64,000 nucleotides of DNA from contig NZ_JACIEA010000002.1 of the NCBI RefSeq assembly GCF_014196595.1, positions 384,291-448,290 of the forward strand. The letters run 5' to 3'. Made by a program: the position numbers and the translations under genes. Position 1 is the stretch's first letter; each line of letters begins with the position of its first letter. Origin of the DNA: Sphingorhabdus rigui (lineage in GTDB: Bacteria; Pseudomonadota; Alphaproteobacteria; Sphingomonadales; Sphingomonadaceae). The notes beneath the pieces were generated by a model, which did not search any database, had not been told where the DNA came from, and saw nothing but the letters and a program-made list of their open reading frames with translations. Positions 56,676 through 64,000 of the stretch are shown piece after piece.

Positions 56676-57757
56676 GGCATCCTCATCGTAAGATCGACCA
56701 GCGTCGCGCCCGTCGCGTCTGTACGCGGTGTGGCGGTGATGGGGTAACCATCTTGCTGAATGGCGAGTAACGTCTGGTTGATATTGTCTGAACTGGGCGC
56801 AGCCAAAACGACCGTCAGAACGCCATCTTGGGCAAAGCGCATGTCACGCACCGATACATTGGGCGACGCTTTCACACTGCGCCACAATGCCGCCGATAAT
56901 GGCGAAAAGCGCCCCTGCAATATGCCTTGTTTGCGCATGGCAGCAGCGAGTTGCACCTCCGCCTGATCAATATCGGTAATCGCCGGATCAACCTTTTGTG
57001 CCGCGGCAAGTGCGATGCTATTTTCGTTGCTGGTTGCGCTCCAATATTTCCCGAGCGTCACCAACATGGTCAGCGTGCTGATCACAACAAGCGCGATGCA
57101 CAGGCGCTTAATCCATTTCAACTGTTCTGCCGTTGCCCAGATGGACCGCACTTTCTTGGCAAAGATACCCTCGCGCAAATTTAGCAGCGGTTGCTGGCTC
57201 GCTGTCCAAAGCATTGTCCGCACTGTGTCCGCGTCCAAAGTCTCAACGGCGGTCTCGCCTGCAAAAATGCTGCGGAAAACAGGCTCATCCGGCATTGCAA
57301 ATTGCGCACTGCGAAGGACGTTCAAACCTTCAAAATCGGCCGTGACGACCACGTCCGCAGGCGGATCAATTGCGAGGCCAAAGGGCAAAATAATGTCTGG
57401 ATTCACGCCGTGCGCTGCTAGGCGATCCAATCCGCGCTGCATGACTTCGGGTGCAATTGTGGCTGTGACATAATTATCGCCAACATGCTGCGCCGCGCTC
57501 GTGTGCACCAGTCCAAGTGATTGTTCGGCGGCGCGTAACTTGGCCACGCCTTCGGCTTGCCGCGGCTCCAGCCCTTGCAGCGAAAACCAGCTGCAGCGCA
57601 CATCAGCAGGTGAGACCACAGCCATCACTGTTTCGTCATCCGCCGAAGGCATAAATTCGGACAATGCACCGGCATGTTGCCACACGCCGTCCGTCACGCG
57701 GAAAAGTGCGGGATCATCGACGTCGGACGAAGGGAAGCGCAGGATGACGACGGTCAT
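56672..57757 (-). CDS. gspL: Type II secretion protein GspL
   Basis: A 361-residue inner-membrane subunit linking the GspE ATPase to the pseudopilus. The actin-like cytosolic domain covers ~1-225, followed by one span (~230-250, LCIALVVISTLTMLVTLG) and a periplasmic ferredoxin-like domain. ATG 57757 gives MTVVILRFPSSD and overlaps the gspK stop by 4 bp; the upstream in-frame start adds 8 residues. Confidence 0.9.
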   Translation of the reverse strand: MTVVILRFPSSDVDDPALFRVTDGVWQHAGALSEFMPSADDETVMAVVSPADVRCSWFSLQGLEPRQAEGVAKLRAAEQSLGLVHTSAAQHVGDNYVTATIAPEVMQRGLDRLAAHGVNPDIILPFGLAIDPPADVVVTADFEGLNVLRSAQFAMPDEPVFRSIFAGETAVETLDADTVRTMLWTASQQPLLNLREGIFAKKVRSIWATAEQLKWIKRLCIALVVISTLTMLVTLGKYWSATSNENSIALAAAQKVDPAITDIDQAEVQLAAAMRKQGILQGRFSPLSAALWRSVKASPNVSVRDMRFAQDGVLTVVLAAPSSDNINQTLLAIQQDGYPITATPRTDATGATLVDLTMRMP

Positions 57758-58737
57758 TCCTCTTCCCCCCAACTGCGCCAAATGACGCGCGCAGGCGCAG
57801 GCGAAGCGACGATCATCGATTCGCCAGCGAGCGCCAGTTCCCCAAGCGATACCCGTGTATCCAGCAAGAAATAATTGCTCGTCAGTTTTACCTGCCCTTG
57901 AACCAGAGGTGCCGGCTCCAACGCTGCCAGCTCGGGGGCAGCCCAGAATCGAATGAGGCTGCCATAGCCACTCGATGGCCGCTTGGCGAGATAGCTCCGT
58001 GCGGTCGCGATATTCAATTTACCTGGCGGGAAAAGCATCGCCAACAATGGCGCCTGTTCGGGCAACAAGGTATTAACGTTCAACGGCGACAATATGGTTT
58101 CGGGCAGAACGCAAATCCAGTTCTGCAGCTTGCTATAAATGGCGGGGCTCACGCCTTTTACCGCGCGCAGTTCGCTCGGGTGGGCGAAAGGCCGATTGGC
58201 AACCATATAAGGCACAGGCGCGGCGCGGTACGCATCATCCTCAGCGCCATTCGGCAACGGTGTAATATCGCTATCGGCCCAATCTGCTGCTGCAGCTGCG
58301 ATTGCGCGAGCAGCATTCTCATCGGTACCAAGAACCACCAACAACGACGTCAACTGATCCTGACCCGCCGTGCTGGCCTGATATCGTTCCTCCGATTTTG
58401 TGACCAAACTATTGAGGTTAAAACAATTCCCGGCATCACGCACTGTCGCCGTTGCCGTACCGATGGGAATAGGCAGGCTTTGTGGTGCCCCCAGCCAGCC
58501 GCCTGCCAAAGTTGTCTGCGCAGCATCGCGTGCGACCAAGTCCTCAATCCGCGCCGCCGCAATCGATTCAGCGGCATAGGTAAACATCCGCGCCTGCGCC
58601 AAAGCATTACCATTGGTGGATAACTTGCTGGACAGCGTCAGCCTGTCCAGCGTCGTCGCTGCAATGACCGAAAGTACCGCGACCATCAGCAAGACCGACA
58701 GCAATGCCGCGCCGCGTTCAGATGATTTGGGCAACAT
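57754..58737 (-). CDS. gspK: Type II secretion minor pseudopilin GspK
   Basis: A 327-residue tip pseudopilin. The prepilin leader ends at SERG-AALLSVLLM with the usual lack of Glu5 in GspK. A large periplasmic domain with helix-hairpin-helix repeats (LRAVKGVSPAIYSKL) caps the pseudopilus. It starts one base inside the gspJ stop. Confidence 0.93.
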   Translation of the reverse strand: MLPKSSERGAALLSVLLMVAVLSVIAATTLDRLTLSSKLSTNGNALAQARMFTYAAESIAAARIEDLVARDAAQTTLAGGWLGAPQSLPIPIGTATATVRDAGNCFNLNSLVTKSEERYQASTAGQDQLTSLLVVLGTDENAARAIAAAAADWADSDITPLPNGAEDDAYRAAPVPYMVANRPFAHPSELRAVKGVSPAIYSKLQNWICVLPETILSPLNVNTLLPEQAPLLAMLFPPGKLNIATARSYLAKRPSSGYGSLIRFWAAPELAALEPAPLVQGQVKLTSNYFLLDTRVSLGELALAGESMIVASPAPARVIWRSWGEEE

Positions 58738-59384
58738 CAGCCAGCCGCCCCTTCTTCTGCACTCGGCGTTGGCAAGATGCGTGTCTGCGGCCCTACAAGG
58801 AACAACATACGCTGTTCAGGCTTGCCCTTGACGGTAACCGTCAGGGCGATCGCGCGCGGCAAGGCGTTCGCATCGGTTGCGGTCCAATCGCTCCGCCATT
58901 GCCCTTTATCGTCGCGATATTCGGCGGTCGCTGAAACAACATCCTCAAGCATTGTTGCCGCGTCAGCAGGCGCAGCACCGTCCAGCATGGGCCAGCTTAG
59001 ACGTTTCAACGCGCCGTTCTCAAGCACATAGGTCACGCGTTGTAGGCCCGCGCGGGGCGCGCCATCGAAATTGGACCAGCCGGCCCGCACCAGCCCGAAT
59101 ATCCCACCGGGCACAGTGGCATCGCCTTGGGTAAAGGCGGGCACGGGCTGTCCGGATTGGTCGCGCACCGGCCGCGCGATGGCTTGCGCAAGGTCTGCCT
59201 CCAGCGCGTTGGTCAGCCGTTGTGAAAGCGCCATTTCGCCAAGACGTTCTTTGACCGCAATTTGCGTGTCTGTGCCTGACCGCAGAAGCGTAACGCCCGC
59301 AACCGAAATGAGCGCAAAAATGGCCAGCGCCACAAGCAGCTCAATCAGCGTGAATCCCGCCTCCGATTGCCGCGCCGCATTCAT
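58737..59384 (-). CDS. gspJ: Type II secretion minor pseudopilin GspJ
   Basis: A 215-residue minor pseudopilin. The cleavage site is SEAG-FTLIELLVALAIF with Glu5 present. YRDDKGQWRSDW is part of the GspJ body. It overlaps gspI by 4 bp. Confidence 0.93.
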   Translation of the reverse strand: MNAARQSEAGFTLIELLVALAIFALISVAGVTLLRSGTDTQIAVKERLGEMALSQRLTNALEADLAQAIARPVRDQSGQPVPAFTQGDATVPGGIFGLVRAGWSNFDGAPRAGLQRVTYVLENGALKRLSWPMLDGAAPADAATMLEDVVSATAEYRDDKGQWRSDWTATDANALPRAIALTVTVKGKPEQRMLFLVGPQTRILPTPSAEEGAAG

Positions 59385-59764
59385 TGTTCAACAGGCCTTG
59401 CGATCGTCAGACGCGCCTTACGCAAGGCCGCATTGCCGGTGCCGACAACGTCGATTTCGACCATCACGAGGCGCGTGTTGTCGGTCGGGCTTGCGGTTGC
59501 TGTCCAGCGCCAATTCTGGCCGCCATTCATTTCTTCGCCACGTGTTTCGCCTAAGGTTGGCGGCGCGGGGTTTGACAGGATTTCGACCGCCACATTGCGC
59601 GCCACTTGCCATGCCATGCTGCTGTCGCCCAAATTGGACGTGGAGCGCACCGAATAGCCCTGCAGGCGGACCATCGCCAGCGCAGCAAGGCTGAAAATCG
59701 CGAGCGCAACCATGATCTCCAACAATGTGAAGCCATTTTGTGTTGGTTGTGAATTACCGGACAA
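59381..59764 (-). CDS. gspI: Type II secretion minor pseudopilin GspI
   Basis: A 127-residue minor pseudopilin with leader site QNG-FTLLEIMVALAIF. TTG 59764 is chosen as start: GGAG lies 9 nt upstream and it gives a short 10-residue leader. A second TTG at 59794 is possible. The start overlaps the end of gspH by 11 bp. Confidence 0.9.
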   Translation of the reverse strand: MSGNSQPTQNGFTLLEIMVALAIFSLAALAMVRLQGYSVRSTSNLGDSSMAWQVARNVAVEILSNPAPPTLGETRGEEMNGGQNWRWTATASPTDNTRLVMVEIDVVGTGNAALRKARLTIARPVEQ

Positions 59765-60200
59765 TGCGCACGTCTCCGGTCGCGGCCAGCGCAAGTGTCA
59801 CGGTCACCGCATCATGCTTTAGCGTAATATTGGCCGCGCTTGATGGCATGCCTGTGCTGTCGAAGGCGATGCGCATTTGCCGTGCACCAGCCATGTGCAC
59901 AGAGGTACCGCTTTTCCAGTCTGTCGGCGTAAAGGGTGCCCCAGACAATGGTTGCCACGCGCCAGCATTCCGCGCCTCAAAACCATAGCCCGACGGGCGC
60001 ACGGTTACCGCCATGCTGCGCGACTGCAATATGGCGTGATCGCGCAAGGCGGCAACGCGCGCGGCAAATTGCTCCGCCTCGTCGCGTGCACCGCGATCGG
60101 TTGACTGCACCGTCATGACGACGGCTGCACTCGCAATGCCGATGATGAAAATAACCACCATCAGTTCCACCAAAGTGAAACCCCGTTCATCCGCTTTCAT
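59754..60200 (-). CDS. gspH: Type II secretion minor pseudopilin GspH
   Basis: A 148-residue minor pseudopilin; leader site ADERG-FTLVELMVVIFIIG. ATG 60200 gives MKADERGFTL, and upstream codons in the same frame do not look coding. It lies 19 bp after gspG. Confidence 0.92.
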   Translation of the reverse strand: MKADERGFTLVELMVVIFIIGIASAAVVMTVQSTDRGARDEAEQFAARVAALRDHAILQSRSMAVTVRPSGYGFEARNAGAWQPLSGAPFTPTDWKSGTSVHMAGARQMRIAFDSTGMPSSAANITLKHDAVTVTLALAATGDVRIVR

Positions 60201-60219
60201 ATGAGGATGGATTGACGGC

Positions 60220-60696
60220 TTAGTCGCCGTAAATATCAGCATTTTCATTCTCGCCACCCGGCGCGCCATCGGCACCAAGCGAGTAGATGTCAAAGGCGCC
60301 GTTCTTGCCCGGCATTGTATATTGGTAAGGGCGGTTCCACGGATCCGACGGCAGTTTTTTGATATAACCCGCGCTGCGCATGCCTGCAGCGGCAGGCGGC
60401 GTGACCAATGCCTGCAATCCGGCACCAGCATCTGGATAGGTCAGATTATCCAAACGATATGTCTCAAGCGCTTGTCCCAAGACAGCTATGTCAGCCTTTG
60501 CCTTTTGCACCATCGCCTTGTCTTGATTGGGCAAGACATTGAGGGCGACGATGGTCGTCAGCAGCGCGAGAATGAACAATGTCACCATCATTTCGACCAA
60601 GGTGAAGCCATTACGCTGTGCCGCCGCAGCCTTACGGCTAAATTTCGCCGACGGACGGCTTGTGTCAGTGAAAAGATTATAAATGATGCGGAGCAT
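60220..60696 (-). CDS. gspG: Type II secretion major pseudopilin GspG
   Basis: A 158-residue major pseudopilin that forms the pseudopilus shaft. Leader site QRNG-FTLVEMMVTLFIL, with a rather long 29-residue leader. SDPWNRPYQYTMPG and the Asp/Glu-rich calcium-site region (ADGAPGGENENADIYGD) are characteristic. It starts 2 bp after the gspF stop. Confidence 0.96.
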   Translation of the reverse strand: MLRIIYNLFTDTSRPSAKFSRKAAAAQRNGFTLVEMMVTLFILALLTTIVALNVLPNQDKAMVQKAKADIAVLGQALETYRLDNLTYPDAGAGLQALVTPPAAAGMRSAGYIKKLPSDPWNRPYQYTMPGKNGAFDIYSLGADGAPGGENENADIYGD

Positions 60697-60698
60697 GA

Positions 60699-61916
60699 CT
60701 AAAGTCCCGTGAGGTTTTGGAGTTGAAGTATCGGCAGCAAAATTGCCAAAATGATGACAGCGACGACACCGCCCATTGCAACGATGATGAGCGGTTCAAG
60801 AAGCGATAAAGCGGTGCTGGTGAAATTATCAAATTCGCGCTCAAGATATTCCGCCGCGCGTTCGAGCATTATATCCAACTGCCCGGCGCTCTCGCCGCTT
60901 GCGGTCAAATATACCAGCAGCGGTGGGAAAACCCCGCTTGTACGCATCGCACCCGACAGACTGCCCCCGCTCCGCACCGATTCGACGATATCGTCATTGG
61001 CGGCGGAGAGCACTTTATTGCGAATGGTGCCGCCCGTCAGGCGTAGGCCCTCCAGCAACGGCAAGCGGCTAGCGACCATTGTTGCCAAGGTGCGCGCCAT
61101 GCGCGCAGCATGCAAGTTGCGCAGCAGCTTCCCAAGCAACGGAATGCGCAGCACCGTGCGGTCCACCGACAAGCGGAACGCCGGCCGCTTAAGCGCTTGC
61201 ACAAACAGCAAGCCCCCAAGGACAAAGGCGATGATAATCACCCAATAATAATTCGCCAAAAACGCCGATATGCCGATGACGATGCGCGTAATCAGCGGCA
61301 GTTGCTGGTCGACATTGTCAAACTGTTCAACAACACGCGGGACCACCGAGACCATGAGCCCCATCACCACCAGAATCGCAACCAGTGACAAAATCGCCGG
61401 ATAGGCCAGCGCACCAATCAACTTGCCGCGCATCTCGGCCTGCCGTTCAAGCAATATCGCGAGACGTTCCGTAATAAGCGGCAATGTGCCCGCCCCCTCG
61501 CCCGCGGCAATCATTGCGCGGTATAATGGGGGAAAGCTGTTGCCTTCACGGCGCATGGCTTCGGACAGGCGCTGTCCCTCGACCACGCCTGCATGCACTT
61601 CGGTCAGTATCTTCCGGACATGTGGCTGTTCGCTCTGACGGCTGATCGTCCGCAACGCTTCCTCCAGCGGAGAAACCTGCGCCAATGACGACAATTGCCG
61701 GGTAAACAAAGTGAGCTGCTTGGCATTCAAACGCGGCTGCCGCTTAATCGGCAGGCTGGCGAGGACAGGCGCGCGCGCGGGTGCTGGCGCGACGCTCACA
61801 ATATATAGATCCTTCGATATAAGGCGATCGCGCGCCGCATCGTCATTGGCAGCAGTTATCCGCCCGCGTTGCTCGCGGCCATCCGGGTCAATCGCATGAT
61901 ATGCGAAGTCAGGCAT
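60699..61916 (-). CDS. gspF: Type II secretion inner-membrane protein GspF
   Basis: A 405-residue polytopic platform protein with two homologous cytoplasmic domains (LTLFTRQLSSLAQVSPLEEAL and the RTLATMVASRLPLLEGLRLTG stretch) and three membrane spans. It overlaps gspE by 8 bp. Confidence 0.95.
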   Translation of the reverse strand: MPDFAYHAIDPDGREQRGRITAANDDAARDRLISKDLYIVSVAPAPARAPVLASLPIKRQPRLNAKQLTLFTRQLSSLAQVSPLEEALRTISRQSEQPHVRKILTEVHAGVVEGQRLSEAMRREGNSFPPLYRAMIAAGEGAGTLPLITERLAILLERQAEMRGKLIGALAYPAILSLVAILVVMGLMVSVVPRVVEQFDNVDQQLPLITRIVIGISAFLANYYWVIIIAFVLGGLLFVQALKRPAFRLSVDRTVLRIPLLGKLLRNLHAARMARTLATMVASRLPLLEGLRLTGGTIRNKVLSAANDDIVESVRSGGSLSGAMRTSGVFPPLLVYLTASGESAGQLDIMLERAAEYLEREFDNFTSTALSLLEPLIIVAMGGVVAVIILAILLPILQLQNLTGL

Positions 61917-63465
61917 CTACAATGTCTTCGCGGCGCGAAATTCGGATCGCTTCCTGAGGGGTCGTATGACCGGCGCGAACAAGCTTGCGTGCAGCCGCGC
62001 TGAGATTGGGTTGATTAACAAAGGCATGTCGCGCCAAAATTGCTTCGTCGCCACCATCGTTGATGAGACGGCGAATGGTGTCATCGACACGGACCGCTTC
62101 AAACACCCCGATGCGACCCTGGAACCCTGTGTTGTTGCACTCTGGGCAACCGACGGCCTTGTAGACCGCTGTCCCCTTGTCAAAGCCCAACAACGACGCC
62201 GCGTTACCATCGGCCTGAACTGTTTCGCGGCAGCTTGGGCATAGACGGCGCACCAATCGCTGGGCGACGACAGCACGCAAGGTTGAGGCGAGCAGGAATG
62301 GCTCAACCTTCATATCGCGCATACGCGTGATCGCACCGAGTGCATCGTTGGTATGCACGGTGGTGAGCACGAGGTGCCCCGTCAACGCAGCCTGCACGGC
62401 GATATCGGCCGTCTCACGATCGCGGATTTCGCCGACCATGACGACATCGGGATCCTGACGCAAAATGGCGCGCAGTCCTGCGGCAAAAGTCATCCCGACT
62501 TTGGAATTTACCTGTGTCTGGCCAATGCCATCCACCGCATATTCCACGGGATCTTCCACCGTCAAAATATTGCGTGTTCCGTCGTTCAAGCTCTTCAGAC
62601 CGGCATATAAGGTCGTCGTTTTACCCGACCCCGTTGGCCCTGTGACCAAGATGATGCCATTGGGTTCAGCCAATGCTTCATGTAGGATTTTTAGCGTTTC
62701 TTCCGACATGCCAAGCAAATCGAGCGAAATGCCGGCATTTTCCTTATCGAGAATACGCATGACCACACGCTCGCCTGCACGGCTTGGCAGGGTCGACACA
62801 CGCACATCGACAAGCTTGCCACCCAGCGTCAGACCGATGCGGCCATCCTGCGGAATGCGGCGTTCAGCGATGTCGAGGCGCGCCATGACCTTGATACGGC
62901 TGACGACAACCGGTGCGACATTAGCAGGCAAGCGGAGGCGTTCCTGCAACACGCCGTCGGCGCGCATGCGAATGACAAGGCCCGTTTCATATGGCTCGAC
63001 GTGAATATCGGATACGCCCTGGCGGACAGCCTCAGCAATGATGCCGTTGATTAACCGGATAACCGGCGCGTCATCGGCGCTGTCGAGCAAATCGTCCGCG
63101 CTCGGCAACATATCCGACAGCAAATCGCCGTCATTGGCGCCGATTGAACCAGCCATCGCCGCGGCGCTGCCGTCCATCGCGTAATGGTCGGACAAATAAC
63201 GGTCAAAGGTCGCATTGTCGGCCATTTCGACATCAAATGGCATCGACAGATAGCGCCGGACCTCAAGCAACATCAACGGATCAGCGCCCTCACGCATCGC
63301 CACCACAATGCGACCATCGCTTTCATGCCGCAGCACCAGACCATGCGCCTTGGCAAAGGCATAAGGTAAATCGACCAGAGGTGCGATCAAAGCCGGTGCA
63401 ATGGCGACGTCTGGCTCGACCGGTATATTGGATGCTTGCTCGGTTGTCTCCTCGTGCGATGTCAT
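61909..63465 (-). CDS. gspE: Type II secretion ATPase GspE
   Basis: A 518-residue hexameric secretion ATPase. Walker A GPTGSGKTTTLYAG, Asp box and Walker B (VVMVGEIRDRETADIAVQ) are intact. The CM zinc-binding insert has two CxxC pairs (CPSC...CPEC). The start overlaps the gspD stop by 4 bp. Confidence 0.97.
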   Translation of the reverse strand: MTSHEETTEQASNIPVEPDVAIAPALIAPLVDLPYAFAKAHGLVLRHESDGRIVVAMREGADPLMLLEVRRYLSMPFDVEMADNATFDRYLSDHYAMDGSAAAMAGSIGANDGDLLSDMLPSADDLLDSADDAPVIRLINGIIAEAVRQGVSDIHVEPYETGLVIRMRADGVLQERLRLPANVAPVVVSRIKVMARLDIAERRIPQDGRIGLTLGGKLVDVRVSTLPSRAGERVVMRILDKENAGISLDLLGMSEETLKILHEALAEPNGIILVTGPTGSGKTTTLYAGLKSLNDGTRNILTVEDPVEYAVDGIGQTQVNSKVGMTFAAGLRAILRQDPDVVMVGEIRDRETADIAVQAALTGHLVLTTVHTNDALGAITRMRDMKVEPFLLASTLRAVVAQRLVRRLCPSCRETVQADGNAASLLGFDKGTAVYKAVGCPECNNTGFQGRIGVFEAVRVDDTIRRLINDGGDEAILARHAFVNQPNLSAAARKLVRAGHTTPQEAIRISRREDIVDA

Positions 63466-64000
63466 GATTGCGGATCCCCAGTGGCGGAAGAGACCGCGCT
63501 TGCGGGAACCTCCGCCGGTTGCAACGGGCCACCTGTCTGGGGCCGCGTCAAATTGCCATCAGCACCGATCATGATGTCATTTGTCCGCACATCCGGCGCA
63601 ACGGGCGGCACAGTGCCCATATAATCGCGCAGCAATTCGTCGATGCTTGGTTCGGCATCTGGATTGCGCGTCAACTGCATGTCGCGGACATAGTCATAAC
63701 GTCGGGCCGTCAACTGGTCGCCATCTTCGCGGCTACGCAAGATGGTCGGCCTAATGAAGACCATCAAATTGGTTTTGCTGCGGCTGCGGCTGCGTGATTT
63801 GAACAGTTCGCCAATGAGCGGAATGTCACTCAACAGCGGGATACGCTCAATGGTGCGGCGTTCATCGTCATTGAGCAAGCCACCAATGGCCAGCAATTGG
63901 CCGTCGCCAACGGTCAATGTCGTTTCAAACTCGCGCTTGTTGAGGATGAGGTCGCTGGAACGCGATGACACCGGCCCTGCAACGCTCGACACTTCCTGTT
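63462..64000 (-). CDS. gspD: Type II secretion secretin GspD, C-terminal part (5' end outside window)
   Basis: The C-terminal ~179 residues of the outer-membrane secretin. VSSVAGPVSSRSSDLILNKREFETTLTVGDGQ and IGGLL.DDERRTIERIPLLSDIPLIGELF (seen as IPLLSDIPLIGELF), then KTNLMVFIRPTILR are the conserved secretin core. A ~90-residue Pro/Asp-rich tail follows with no S-domain-like ending. The N-terminal N0-N3 domains and gspC, if present, lie beyond the window. Confidence 0.95.
   Translation of the reverse strand, partial: QEVSSVAGPVSSRSSDLILNKREFETTLTVGDGQLLAIGGLLNDDERRTIERIPLLSDIPLIGELFKSRSRSRSKTNLMVFIRPTILRSREDGDQLTARRYDYVRDMQLTRNPDAEPSIDELLRDYMGTVPPVAPDVRTNDIMIGADGNLTRPQTGGPLQPAEVPASAVSSATGDPQS

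Noticed and set aside
1-64000. CRISPR arrays, rRNA genes and insertion sequences
   Set aside because: No regularly spaced repeats, no rRNA-like stretches and no transposase-like proteins were found.

Overview
The window is alphaproteobacterial chromosome, most likely from the order Sphingomonadales (Sphingomonas/Sphingopyxis/Sphingorhabdus group). This is judged from the style of the proteins (Gly-rich signal-peptide proteins, the zinc-ribbon gene beside ftsEX, RlpA without a SPOR domain, the DUF2924-recombinase pair) and from moderately high GC. No rRNA genes or CRISPR arrays are visible.

Layout. (1) 1-8950: the 3' end of gyrB, then rlpA, ygfZ, pyrC, rarD, two small unknown genes, an exported S9 peptidase, and a winged-helix regulator fused to a multi-span membrane domain, divergent from a small membrane protein. 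(2) 9000-25850, all on the minus strand: one long ribosomal block in the order S10-spc-alpha (rpsJ to rplO, secY, adk, then rpsM, rpsK, rpoA, rplQ). It carries an unusual insert of an SRPBCC gene, rimB and rimK between adk and rpsM. Internal promoters and stem-loops divide the block, and a strongly structured 213-nt gap separates rpsJ from rplC. (3) 25920-34380: tuf with its own terminator, then GNAT and TonB-receptor genes and a CsaA-like gene lying between tuf and fusA-rpsG-rpsL, so the classical str operon is split. (4) 34385-35934: a two-gene type III polyketide synthase and methyltransferase locus. (5) 36100-40500: gltX-ung-galT-galK, tightly overlapping. (6) 40560-49500: nitroreductase, tRNA-Thr(CGT), a zinc-ribbon membrane protein divergent from ftsE-ftsX-ydcF-plsC, then tyrA-hisC (minus) divergent from metX-metW, and a small exported protein. 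(7) 49713-54730: tRNA-Leu(GAG) followed by a probable small genomic island with a large serine recombinase, a DUF2924 gene, about 800 bases without a recognisable gene, and a 600-codon OLD-like ATPase/TOPRIM gene whose catalytic motifs all look degenerate. (8) 54731-64000: a type II secretion operon read right to left, gspD (partial), E, F, G, H, I, J, K, L, M, N and the prepilin peptidase gspO, complete in this stretch except for gspC, which is not seen here.

The most interesting candidates are the degenerate OLD-like protein on the island behind gspO, the structured rpsJ-rplC intergenic RNA, the placing of the S6-modification pair rimK-rimB inside the ribosomal superoperon, and the membrane-bound winged-helix regulator with 11-bp-spaced direct repeats at its own start. 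All functions are read from sequence alone. No database search was possible.
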